Made by a program: the position numbers and the translations under genes. The notes beneath the pieces are model-generated. The model saw nothing but the letters and a program-made list of their open reading frames with translations, was not told the DNA's origin and searched no databases. From contig NZ_VIKA01000009.1 of assembly GCF_006704265.1 (NCBI RefSeq), positions 1 to 48,922 of the forward strand: 48,922 nt of DNA. Direction: 5' to 3'. The first letter of the stretch is position 1, and each line of letters starts with the position of its first letter. This stretch comes from Elioraea sp. Yellowstone. Lineage in GTDB: Bacteria > Pseudomonadota > Alphaproteobacteria > Acetobacterales > Acetobacteraceae. Of the stretch, positions 1 through 6,971 are shown piece after piece.

Positions 1-1259
1 CGGCGGCCCTGCGCGGACGGGCGGCGGTACGGCTCGATCCGACGCGCCTGCCCGCGGAGCCCGCCGAGCGTGATCGCGCCTTCGCGCTGGTCGCGCGGGA
101 GTGCGCGCTCTCGCGCCTGGTGCTCGTGCTCGACCTGCACGGCGTCGCCGATGCGTCCGCCCTCGCCCCACTCGTCCGCCGGCGCGCCGGGCCCGTGATC
201 GTGCTTGCGCCGACGCGCGCGGGCCTCGCCGCCGGGGTCCGCCCGATCGCACTGCCGCCGGCCGATCCGCCGTTGCGCGCGGCCATGTGGCGGGCCGTCG
301 CGCCCGGCCTTGCGCGCGCCGATGCCGAGATCCTGGCGCGGCAGTTCGTTCTGCCGCCCGAGATCGTCGCGCGGGTTGCGGCCGACGTGCCGGAGGGGCG
401 CGGGCGGTGTGCGGCCCTCTGGGCGCGCGCGCGCGAGGAGGCGACCCCCGCGCTCGCCGAGCTCGGGCAGCGCATCGTGCCGAGCGCCACCTGGACGGAT
501 CTGGTCGTGCCGGCGGAGACGGAGGTGGCGCTGCGCGAAGTCGCGGCCGCCGCACGCGCACGCGCCCTGGTCGATCCCTGGGGACCGGTGCGCCACGGCG
601 CGCGCGGCGAGGGGCTGGCGGTGCTACTCGCTGGTCCCTCGGGCACGGGCAAGACCCTCGCGGCGGAAGTGCTGGCGGGCACGCTCGCGCTCGACCTCTG
701 GCGCATCGACCTTTCCGGTGTCGTCTCGAAATGGATCGGCGAGACCGAGAAGAATCTCCGCCGCGTGTTCGACGCCGCCGAGGCCGGCGGAGCGGTGCTG
801 TTCTTCGACGAGGCGGACGCGCTGTTCGGCAAGCGGACCGAGGTGAAGGACGCGCATGACCGCTACGCCAATGTCGAGATCGCCTATCTCCTGCAGAGGA
901 TGGAGACGTATCGCGGCCTCTCGATCCTGGCGACCAATCTGCGCGCCAATGTCGACCAGGCGTTCCTGCGCCGCCTCCGCTACGTGATCGACCTGCCCTT
1001 CCCCGACGAGGCGGCACGGCGCGCGATCTGGCAGCGCCACATCCCGCCGTCCGCGCCGACCGACGGGATCGATCTCGATGCGCTGGCGCGGCTCGACCTG
1101 CCAGGGGGGGCGATCCGCAACGTCGCGCTCAATGCCGCCGCTGCCGCCGCCGCATCGGGCGAACCGATCCGCATGGGCCATCTCGCGACGGCCGCGCGGC
1201 GCGAGTTCGCCAAGCTCGGTCGCCTCGGCGCCGGGCTGACGCTGGAGGCCGGACGATGA
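1..1259 (+). CDS. AAA+ ATPase of the contractile injection system (5' end cut by window edge)
   Basis: The reading frame is open from base 3 to the TGA at 1257-1259, so the gene starts left of the window. It shows a Walker A motif GPSGTGKT (about 630-655), a Walker B/DEAD-like motif LFFDEADALFG (about 800), a sensor-1 region ATNLRANVD (about 930) and arginine-finger candidates RRLRY just after. This is the AAA+ core seen in the ATPase of Afp/PVC-type extracellular contractile injection systems, thought to act in the cytoplasm during particle assembly or cargo handling. The residues before the Walker A motif form an N-terminal domain I do not recognise. The next gene begins inside its stop codon (ATGA at 1256), giving a coupled operon. 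The eCIS assignment rests on the genes that follow; the ATPase call itself is firm. Confidence 0.9.
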   Translation, partial: AALRGRAAVRLDPTRLPAEPAERDRAFALVARECALSRLVLVLDLHGVADASALAPLVRRRAGPVIVLAPTRAGLAAGVRPIALPPADPPLRAAMWRAVAPGLARADAEILARQFVLPPEIVARVAADVPEGRGRCAALWARAREEATPALAELGQRIVPSATWTDLVVPAETEVALREVAAAARARALVDPWGPVRHGARGEGLAVLLAGPSGTGKTLAAEVLAGTLALDLWRIDLSGVVSKWIGETEKNLRRVFDAAEAGGAVLFFDEADALFGKRTEVKDAHDRYANVEIAYLLQRMETYRGLSILATNLRANVDQAFLRRLRYVIDLPFPDEAARRAIWQRHIPPSAPTDGIDLDALARLDLPGGAIRNVALNAAAAAAASGEPIRMGHLATAARREFAKLGRLGAGLTLEAGR

Positions 1260-1471
1260 CACGCCTGCGGATCGAGCGGCTGCGCATCGCCGGTCTCGCC
1301 GGGCGGGCGCCGGAACGCGCGGAGGTCGAGGCCGCCCTGCGCGGGGCGCTGGCCCGTATCTCCCCGCCCTCGTCGGCGGAGCCGCCGCGGGGACTCGCCG
1401 GCGGACGGACGCTCGCCGAGGCCGGCGCGGCGCTGGCCCGTGCGCTCGGCGGCAAGGGGGACGAGCGATGA
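1256..1471 (+). CDS. Small hypothetical protein of the eCIS operon (71 aa)
   Basis: A short Arg/Ala-rich protein, without cysteines, signal peptide or membrane segment. Its ATG overlaps the stop of the ATPase by four bases and its own stop overlaps the ATG of the first DUF4157 gene by four bases. This double coupling is the main reason to regard it as real. It is mostly helical in appearance (runs of Ala/Arg/Leu/Glu) with a Ser/Pro-rich hinge near residues 36-45. I do not recognise a family. Its position between the ATPase and the presumed cargo proteins would fit an adaptor or chaperone, but that is inference. Confidence 0.7.
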   Translation: MTRLRIERLRIAGLAGRAPERAEVEAALRGALARISPPSSAEPPRGLAGGRTLAEAGAALARALGGKGDER

Positions 1472-2694
1472 GAAGCCTCGCCGATCGCACCGCCCCCGCT
1501 GCGGCGCCGCCCGCCCCCCTGCCCTTCCGGATCGGTGCCGCCGCCGATGCGGCCGAGCGCGAGGCCGATGCCATCGCCGCGCGGATGCTGGGCGAGGCGA
1601 CCCTGCATCGCCGCGCCGAGGGCAGCGGGGCGGTGAAGGCCGATGCACGCGCGGCGGTCACCGGAGCCCTCGCCGCCGCAGGCCGGCCGCTCACCGCCGG
1701 CGATCAGGCGTTCTTCGCCCCGAGGCTCGGCGTCGATCTCGCCGGCGTGCGGATCCACGACGGGCCGGAGGCCGATCGGGCCGCGCGCAGTGTCGGCGCG
1801 CGCGCCTTCGCGCTCGGCCGCGACTTGGTCTTCGCCCGCGGCGCCTACCGGCCGGCGGAAGCGGAGGGGCGGCACCTGCTCGCGCACGAGCTCGCCCATG
1901 TCGCGCAGCAGGACCGCGCCACCACGTTGCGGCGCAAGAACGGTGGTGGGAAGGAGGAGGAGACCTCCGCGGGCGACGCCATCGCGGAGGGCCTGAAGAC
2001 CGCCGCGGAGAAGGCGGCCGAGAAGAAGGAGGTGAAGGAGAAGATCCTCAAGCCGATCGAGGACAAGGCCAAGTCGGAGTTCGGCGAGCTCTCCCCCGGC
2101 GAGACGGCGGGCGTCGTCTCGTTCGGCGCCGCGACCTACGGGCTCGGGCTCGGCGCCTTGCTGGGGACGGAGAAGGGGCGCGAGATGCTTTCCGACGTCA
2201 ACTTCATCGCGCCGCTGAAGCTGATCCCGTACTGGCCGATCTCCTCCTTCACCTACACGCTGCCCGAGACGGAGACCGGCCCGCTCAAGTTCAAGCTGAC
2301 GTTCGATGGCACGGATCTCCTCAAGATCGGCCGCGGCGAGAACCCGACCTGGTTCAACAGCCTCTCGCTCGAGGCGAACTGGTCGGTCGACCCGCGCACC
2401 GATACCTGGGAACTCGGCCAGCTCACCGGCAAGCTCGGCATCGTCAAGGGGCTGACGCTCTCCGGCGGGTTCAAGCAGGGCCCCTTCCTGACGACCCCGA
2501 GCGAGGTCGTCACCGGACCCGGCGGCGAGATGCTGCAGAGCGTCAAGACCATCCCCGACCTGCCGGGCGCGACGGATCCCCTCAAGGATCGCCCCAATGT
2601 CGGCGGCTTCATCACCATCGACTTCACGCGGCTGCCGATCGTTCCCAAGAGGATACGGCGCGTGCTGGGCGGCGACTTCGGGGGCGGCCGATGA
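1468..2694 (+). CDS. DUF4157 (eCIS-core) protein 1 with a beta-rich C-terminal domain (408 aa)
   Basis: Residues about 18-42 form a conserved leader (FRIGAAADAAEREADAIA). Residues about 72-147 are the DUF4157 core, with VRIHDGPEAD, ARAFALGRDLVFA and the zincin-like HELAH at 140-144. DUF4157 is the hallmark domain of proteins tied to extracellular contractile injection systems and is often the N-terminal part of candidate cargo. After a Gly/Lys-rich linker (LRRKNGGGKEEE) comes a Lys/Glu-rich helix (about 175-205), a hydrophobic glycine-rich segment (about 211-235) and about 170 residues of alternating strand-like sequence with no catalytic motif I recognise. Unlike its two neighbours it lacks the CxxC linker motif. 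Start chosen from the ATGA overlap with the preceding gene. Core call firm; C-terminal function unknown. Confidence 0.88.
   Translation: MRSLADRTAPAAAPPAPLPFRIGAAADAAEREADAIAARMLGEATLHRRAEGSGAVKADARAAVTGALAAAGRPLTAGDQAFFAPRLGVDLAGVRIHDGPEADRAARSVGARAFALGRDLVFARGAYRPAEAEGRHLLAHELAHVAQQDRATTLRRKNGGGKEEETSAGDAIAEGLKTAAEKAAEKKEVKEKILKPIEDKAKSEFGELSPGETAGVVSFGAATYGLGLGALLGTEKGREMLSDVNFIAPLKLIPYWPISSFTYTLPETETGPLKFKLTFDGTDLLKIGRGENPTWFNSLSLEANWSVDPRTDTWELGQLTGKLGIVKGLTLSGGFKQGPFLTTPSEVVTGPGGEMLQSVKTIPDLPGATDPLKDRPNVGGFITIDFTRLPIVPKRIRRVLGGDFGGGR
1781..1818 (+). repeat. 38-base exact repeat, copy in DUF4157 gene 1
   Basis: These 38 bases encode part of the core segment RAARSVGARAFALG and recur without a mismatch at 4050-4087 in DUF4157 gene 3. 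Gene 2 carries a close but imperfect version near 3051-3083. Identity at codon third positions points to recent duplication or gene conversion between the paralogous cores. Confidence 0.85.
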
Positions 2695-3707
2695 GGCGCG
2701 CACACGCGACGGCGGCGGCCGCGCACGGCCTGCACGCACCCGCGGCCGCGGCCGCCTTCCGCATCGGCCCGGCCGACGACGCCGCGGAGCGCGAGGCGGA
2801 TGCGATCGCCGACCGCGTGCTCGGCCAGGCGATGCTGCGGCGCAAGTGCAGGCGGTGCGAGGAGGAGGAGCGGCTGTCGCGCCGGACCGATGGCGGTGCT
2901 GTAGCATCCTCGGCCCAGTCCGACGTCGCTGCGGCACTGGCCGAACCCGGCGAGGCGTTGCGGCCGGCGGATGCCGCGTTCTTCGGCGCCCGTCTCGGCA
3001 CCTCGCTGGCCGGCGTGCGAGTCCATGACGGTGCCGTGGCGGATCGCGCGGCGCGGAGCGTCGGCGCGCGCGCCTTCGCGCTGGACGATGATCTCGTCTT
3101 CGCGCGCGGCGAGTACCGGCCGCAGACTCCGGAAGGGCGCGAACTGCTCGCGCACGAGCTTGCCCATGTCGTCCAGGCGCGGCGGGACGGCACGGTGCGC
3201 CGTCAGCCTGCGGCCGCACCGCGCACGCGTGTCTTCACCGAGCAGGGTGTGACCGTCTTCCTGCGCCCGTCCTGCGCGACCACGGCGGGGTTCTCGTTCG
3301 ACATCATGGAGGACGCGATCCGCGTCGCGATCGACACCATCATCAACGACGACTGCGTCGAGCCTACGCGGCGGCGCGCCATGACACGCAACATCCAGCG
3401 CCACGGCCTCGACTTCCGCTGCCGCGATTCGGCCAATCTTGAGACCCCCGGCGTCTGCGCCGAGGCCACAGGCTTCGCCATGCCGGCGAACATCTTCACC
3501 ATCGGCACGCTCGCGCTCGACGAGACCGTTTGCGGTCCGCTCGCCGGTACGGTGATGCACGAGATCATCCACGTCGTGCGCGGTGCCGCCGGCGAGGAGC
3601 TGCCACGCTCCTGCGAGCTCTCCTGCTTCGGCTTCGACCGCGGCGGCGCGGATGCCGAACTCTGCCGCGACATCGACGTGTTCGGCCGGCGGAGGAACGC
3701 ACCGTGA
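2691..3707 (+). CDS. DUF4157 (eCIS-core) protein 2 with a second HExxH metallopeptidase-like domain (338 aa)
   Basis: The N-terminus repeats the plan of protein 1: leader FRIGPADDAAEREADAIA, then RRKCRRC (C53, C56), then the DUF4157 core with HELAH at residues 155-159. The C-terminal half (about 180-338) carries a second, unrelated HExxH, HEIIH at 290-294, followed by Glu-rich and Cys-rich sequence (GEELPRSCELSCFGF). It contains eight cysteines, which suggests disulfides or a metal site. The most economical reading is a zincin-type protease effector fused to an eCIS-loading domain; substrate unknown. ATG 2691 overlaps the preceding stop by four bases. The frame stays open upstream to 1440, but that part lies inside the previous gene. 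The two-domain layout is seen directly; protease activity is inference. Confidence 0.88.
   Translation: MRRAHATAAAAHGLHAPAAAAAFRIGPADDAAEREADAIADRVLGQAMLRRKCRRCEEEERLSRRTDGGAVASSAQSDVAAALAEPGEALRPADAAFFGARLGTSLAGVRVHDGAVADRAARSVGARAFALDDDLVFARGEYRPQTPEGRELLAHELAHVVQARRDGTVRRQPAAAPRTRVFTEQGVTVFLRPSCATTAGFSFDIMEDAIRVAIDTIINDDCVEPTRRRAMTRNIQRHGLDFRCRDSANLETPGVCAEATGFAMPANIFTIGTLALDETVCGPLAGTVMHEIIHVVRGAAGEELPRSCELSCFGFDRGGADAELCRDIDVFGRRRNAP
3090..3122 (+). repeat. 33-base exact repeat shared by DUF4157 genes 2 and 3 (gene 2 copy)
   Basis: The stretch encodes DLVFARGEYRP just before the HELAH motif and is identical, base for base, to 4091-4123 in gene 3. Confidence 0.85.
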
Positions 3708-4876
3708 GCAGGGCCGCCGCCCACGCGCCGGCGGCGGCGCGCCGCGCCGCGGCGGCGGCGTTCCGGGTCGGGCCGGCCGACGATGCCGCGGAGCGCGCGG
3801 CGAATGCGATCGCGGACCGGGTGCTCCGCCGCGCCGTCCTGCGGCGCAGGTGCAGGCAGTGCGGGGAAGAGCGGCTGCCGCACCACAGCAACGGCAGCGG
3901 TGTCTCGCCTGAGGCGACGACGGCCGTCGCCGCCGCGCTTGCCGGCCCGGCCCGGCGCCTGGACGGCGGCGACGCCGGCTTGTTCGCGGCCCGTCTCGGG
4001 ATCGATCCGGGACGCGTGCGCGTGCGCGACGGGACAGAGGCGGATCGCGCCGCGCGCAGTGTCGGCGCGCGCGCCTTCGCGCTCGGCGAGGATCTCGTCT
4101 TCGCGCGCGGCGAGTACCGGCCGGAGACGCCCGGGGGCCGCCGCCTGCTCGCCCATGAGCTCGCGCATGTCGCGCAGGACCGGAGCGGAACGACGCTGCG
4201 TCGCTTCACGCGCGGCGAGGAGGGCGACATCTCGACGCTGGACGAGGTGATCGATCTTGCACGCGCGCGCGCCGGGGCCACGGGGGCGATGGGGCTGATG
4301 CGCTGGGGCCGCTTCGTTGCCGCGAACGGCGGACAGGCGGCGGGCGAGGTGATCGCTGGTGCGCTCGGTGGCGCCGGCTCGACCGCGCGCACGAACACGC
4401 ACCGCTACCTCTTCACCTGCCTCTGCGGGCTGATCGATATGCGCCACTTCTACCAAGTGATGTATGCCGGCCTGCTCGAAGGCAACCGGGCCGCGGTGGA
4501 GCGCGGGCGCGAGCATGAGCTGCACGCCGAGGAGACCAGCCGCTTCGCCCCCGAGGACTCGCCCTCGAACGCGCTCGGCGCGCTGTTCGGCTCGGACCAG
4601 TCCTGGGTGCAGCGGCAGTCGGTGTTCGTGGCCAATCTGCGCGCCTTCCTGCAGCGCTGCCACCCGATCGACTACGACACACTGCCGGAAGCGGAGCGGC
4701 GGCAGATCCTCGACTGGTACGCGGTCAGCGGCACCGGCCGTCCGGCCAACCCGAACGAGCAGGCCTTCCCGAACATGGAGCGGATCGGCTCCTGCCGCGG
4801 GCTCGGCATGTTCCCCTTCGTCATCGCCGGCGAGCCTGGCCGGTTCAATCGACTTGAGGGGCCGATCGAGGAATGA
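3704..4876 (+). CDS. DUF4157 (eCIS-core) protein 3 with an unrecognised Cys/His-containing C-terminal domain (390 aa)
   Basis: The start is GTG 3704, which overlaps the stop of protein 2 by four bases; longer frames from 3530 run through that gene. Leader FRVGPADDAAERAANAIA, CxxC motif RRRCRQC (C50, C53) and DUF4157 core with HELAH at 151-155 match protein 2 closely. The C-terminal domain (about 170-390) is different: it contains LFTCLCGLIDMRHFYQ (about 235-250), a segment with FAPEDSPSNALG, and a late GSCRG. The conserved-looking Cys, Asp, His and Glu residues suggest an enzyme, but I cannot name the fold. The stop overlaps the ATG of the CIS-tube gene. It probably belongs to the same cargo set as proteins 1 and 2. 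Confidence 0.87.
   Translation: MSRAAAHAPAAARRAAAAAFRVGPADDAAERAANAIADRVLRRAVLRRRCRQCGEERLPHHSNGSGVSPEATTAVAAALAGPARRLDGGDAGLFAARLGIDPGRVRVRDGTEADRAARSVGARAFALGEDLVFARGEYRPETPGGRRLLAHELAHVAQDRSGTTLRRFTRGEEGDISTLDEVIDLARARAGATGAMGLMRWGRFVAANGGQAAGEVIAGALGGAGSTARTNTHRYLFTCLCGLIDMRHFYQVMYAGLLEGNRAAVERGREHELHAEETSRFAPEDSPSNALGALFGSDQSWVQRQSVFVANLRAFLQRCHPIDYDTLPEAERRQILDWYAVSGTGRPANPNEQAFPNMERIGSCRGLGMFPFVIAGEPGRFNRLEGPIEE
4050..4087 (+). repeat. 38-base exact repeat, copy in DUF4157 gene 3
   Basis: Identical to 1781-1818. It lies within the DUF4157 core, upstream of the region where the three proteins diverge, so it could serve as a recombination point for exchanging C-terminal domains. Confidence 0.85.
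4091..4123 (+). repeat. 33-base exact repeat shared by DUF4157 genes 2 and 3 (gene 3 copy)
   Basis: Second copy of the repeat at 3090-3122. It follows the 38-base repeat (4050-4087) by three bases, making this part of gene 3 a patchwork of identity to gene 1 and then gene 2. Confidence 0.85.
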
Positions 4877-5517
4877 CCGGGTTCTCAGGCTCACCGCGGA
4901 TCATGAAGGGCGCGCTCGTCGCCTACGCGCTGCCGGCCCTGGTGCCGCGCCTGGTCGTGTTCCAGTACAATCCCGAGACGTTGACACGGTCGCTCTCGCC
5001 GCGCGCGGCCGAAGGCGCCTCAGGCCGCGGCGATGCGCTGCAGACCGATGGCCCGCCCGAGGAGACGATCACGATGGCCGTCGAGATCGACGCCGCGGAT
5101 CAGCTCGAGAAGGGCGATGCGCTCGCGGTCTCGGTCGGTCTGCACCCGGCCCTCGCGACCCTCGAGAGCCTGCTCTACCCGCAGACCGCGCGCGTGCTGG
5201 CCAATCAGGCCCTTTCCCTCGCCGGCGGGGCGTTCATCGGCGGCGAGCCGGTGCCGCTCGCCCTGCTCGTCTGGGGGCCCGCGCGCGTGCTGCCGGTGCG
5301 CATGCAGTCGGTGAGCATCACGGAACAGGCCTTCGACGTGAACCTCAACCCGATCCTCGCCAAGGCGGACCTGTCGATGAAGGTGCTGACCTATCGCGAG
5401 CTCGACATCACCAGCCCGGCCTACTGGGTCTACATGGCCTCCTTCGTCCAGAAGGAGGTGATGACCGCGCTCAACCTGGTGGACGTCGCCGTGCGCGTCA
5501 CGGCGCCGCCGCTCTGA
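4873..5517 (+). CDS. CIS-tube-domain baseplate protein (Afp7 N-terminal-like, 214 aa)
   Basis: The segment VVFQYNPETLTRSL (residues 28-41) is the hallmark of the contractile-injection-system tube-associated domain that in Afp7/Pvc7-type proteins precedes a LysM domain. The remaining 170 residues alternate strands and short helices (for example PVRMQSVSITEQAFD, then AKADLSMKVLTYRE), consistent with a tube-like fold that joins inner tube to hub. Here the protein ends at 214 residues and the LysM part is a separate gene immediately downstream. ATG 4873 overlaps the stop of DUF4157 gene 3 by four bases. Family call good; exact place in the baseplate is inferred from homologous systems. Confidence 0.82.
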   Translation: MTGFSGSPRIMKGALVAYALPALVPRLVVFQYNPETLTRSLSPRAAEGASGRGDALQTDGPPEETITMAVEIDAADQLEKGDALAVSVGLHPALATLESLLYPQTARVLANQALSLAGGAFIGGEPVPLALLVWGPARVLPVRMQSVSITEQAFDVNLNPILAKADLSMKVLTYRELDITSPAYWVYMASFVQKEVMTALNLVDVAVRVTAPPL

Positions 5518-5528
5518 CGGAGACGAGC

Positions 5529-5810
5529 ATGTTCTTCCGCGGCAGCCGCTACGAACCCGTTCCGACCCTGACGCATGTCACGGCGGACGGGCGCACCATC
5601 CGCCACAAGGCGCTGCGCATCCTGCCCGACCCGCGCGGCTCGCTGGTGCACATCGTGCGCCAGGACGACCGGCTTGACCGCGTCGCGCAGGACTGGTTCG
5701 GCAATGCTGAACTCTGGTGGCGCGTGGCGGACGCGAACACCGCGCTCGATCCCGACGCGCTGATCGGCGAGGCGGGACGGACCATCATCGTGCCGGCTCC
5801 GGGCGAGTAG
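5529..5810 (+). CDS. LysM-like (gp53-like) baseplate protein (93 aa)
   Basis: Residues about 40-90 read as a LysM-like fold: VHIVRQDDRLDRVAQDWFGN, then LWWRVADANTALDP and an ending IIVPAPGE. In tail-like systems this domain binds the hub/tube junction, and in the Afp family it is fused to the CIS-tube domain encoded just upstream. A GGAGA ribosome-binding site lies before ATG 5529. A longer frame open from 4464 belongs to noncoding overlap with the previous genes. It probably works as a split partner of the 214-residue protein before it. Confidence 0.8.
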   Translation: MFFRGSRYEPVPTLTHVTADGRTIRHKALRILPDPRGSLVHIVRQDDRLDRVAQDWFGNAELWWRVADANTALDPDALIGEAGRTIIVPAPGE

Positions 5811-5822
5811 CGGGATCCGGCC

Positions 5823-6959
5823 ATGCCGCTTGCCCCGCCCTTCTTCATGGTGCGCATCGCCTTCGTGCCGATGCCGAAGCCGTTGATGGACGCACTCGAC
5901 GGCATCGAGGCCGAGACCTCGGTCGGCCAGGCGTCCATCCTGCGCCTCCGCTTCCGCCTGTCACGCACCATGCTGGGCGACTGGGATCCGCCGATCGCCG
6001 ACATCTTCCGCCCGCTCACGCCGGTCTCGGTCGCCGTCTCGGCCGGGTTGCCGATCCCGGAGACCGTGGTGAACGGCTATGTGCGCGAGGTGCGTCACGC
6101 CGGCGGCGGCGCGCAGCGCGGCACCACCGCCGAGGTGGTGGCGATGGATGCGACAGCGACGCTCATGAACCTGATCGAGCAGCCGATGCCGCACCCCAAT
6201 CTCGATCCCGCGACGATCGCCTCGATCATCTTCGGCCGCTACGCTATCACGCCGTTCCCGCTGCCCACGCCGCCGACGCGCACCATCCTCGACACCACCA
6301 CCATCCAGCGCGCCACGGATGCGCGGATGCTGCGCGAGATGGCGCGCCAGCTCGCCTACGAGTGCTACCTCCAGCCCGATCCCGTCACGGGCCTCGACGT
6401 CGGGCACTTCCATCCGCCGCTGACGGCGATGCCGCCGCAGGGTGTGCTCTCGGTCGATTTCGGACTCATGACGAACCTGCGCGACTTCGAGGTCGGCTAC
6501 GACACGCTGCAGCCGACCGGCGCGCTCTCCGTGGGCGTCGATCCCAACACCGGCATGCCCGTGCCGATGCCGGCGCTGGCGGCACTGCAGCCTCCCGAGG
6601 GGCTCGAGCCGACCCTGGCGCGCGTGCTGCCGCCGCCGATCCGTCGTCCGACCGCGCGCGACGCGGCGAATCCGGCCGAACTGTTCCGCCAGAACCAGGC
6701 GATCGCCGATGCCTCGAGCCGCGCCATCACCGGCTCCGGATCGGTCGACTCCGTCAAGTACGGGCGGATGCTGAGGCCGGGCCTGCCGGTCGCGATCCGT
6801 GGCGCCGGCCGGGCACACAGCGGCACCTGGTACGTCGAGCGTGTCGCGCACAACATCTCGACCGGTGCTTGGACGCAACGGTTCCAGGCGAGCAGGAACG
6901 CCCTGGGGCTGACGGGGGCGGAGATCTTCATCGATCCGCTTGCCGCGGCCGTGGCGTGA
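5823..6959 (+). CDS. gp27-like baseplate hub protein (phage late-control D / VgrG N-terminal type, 378 aa)
   Basis: The protein opens with strand-rich sequence (FFMVRIAFVPMPKPLMDALDG) and the LRLRFRLSR segment typical of gpD/gp27 hub proteins. A mid-region contains IIFGRYAITPFPLP and MLREMARQLAYECYLQP, the helix-strand pattern of the second hub domain, where the protein samples conformations in gp27. The C-terminal part (YGRMLRPGLPVAIRG, then GTWYVERVAHNIS) is also family-typical. It forms the ring on which the OB-fold spike, encoded next, sits. In Afp8 and VgrG the hub and spike are fused; here they are separate genes 12 bases apart. Confidence 0.82.
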   Translation: MPLAPPFFMVRIAFVPMPKPLMDALDGIEAETSVGQASILRLRFRLSRTMLGDWDPPIADIFRPLTPVSVAVSAGLPIPETVVNGYVREVRHAGGGAQRGTTAEVVAMDATATLMNLIEQPMPHPNLDPATIASIIFGRYAITPFPLPTPPTRTILDTTTIQRATDARMLREMARQLAYECYLQPDPVTGLDVGHFHPPLTAMPPQGVLSVDFGLMTNLRDFEVGYDTLQPTGALSVGVDPNTGMPVPMPALAALQPPEGLEPTLARVLPPPIRRPTARDAANPAELFRQNQAIADASSRAITGSGSVDSVKYGRMLRPGLPVAIRGAGRAHSGTWYVERVAHNISTGAWTQRFQASRNALGLTGAEIFIDPLAAAVA

Positions 6960-6971
6960 GGAGGACGGCCG

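Noticed and set aside
1468-4876. Calling the DUF4157 HELAH motif a proven protease site
   Set aside because: The motif is conserved in the domain, but activity is not established from sequence. Only the second HExxH in protein 2 was raised as a possible protease.
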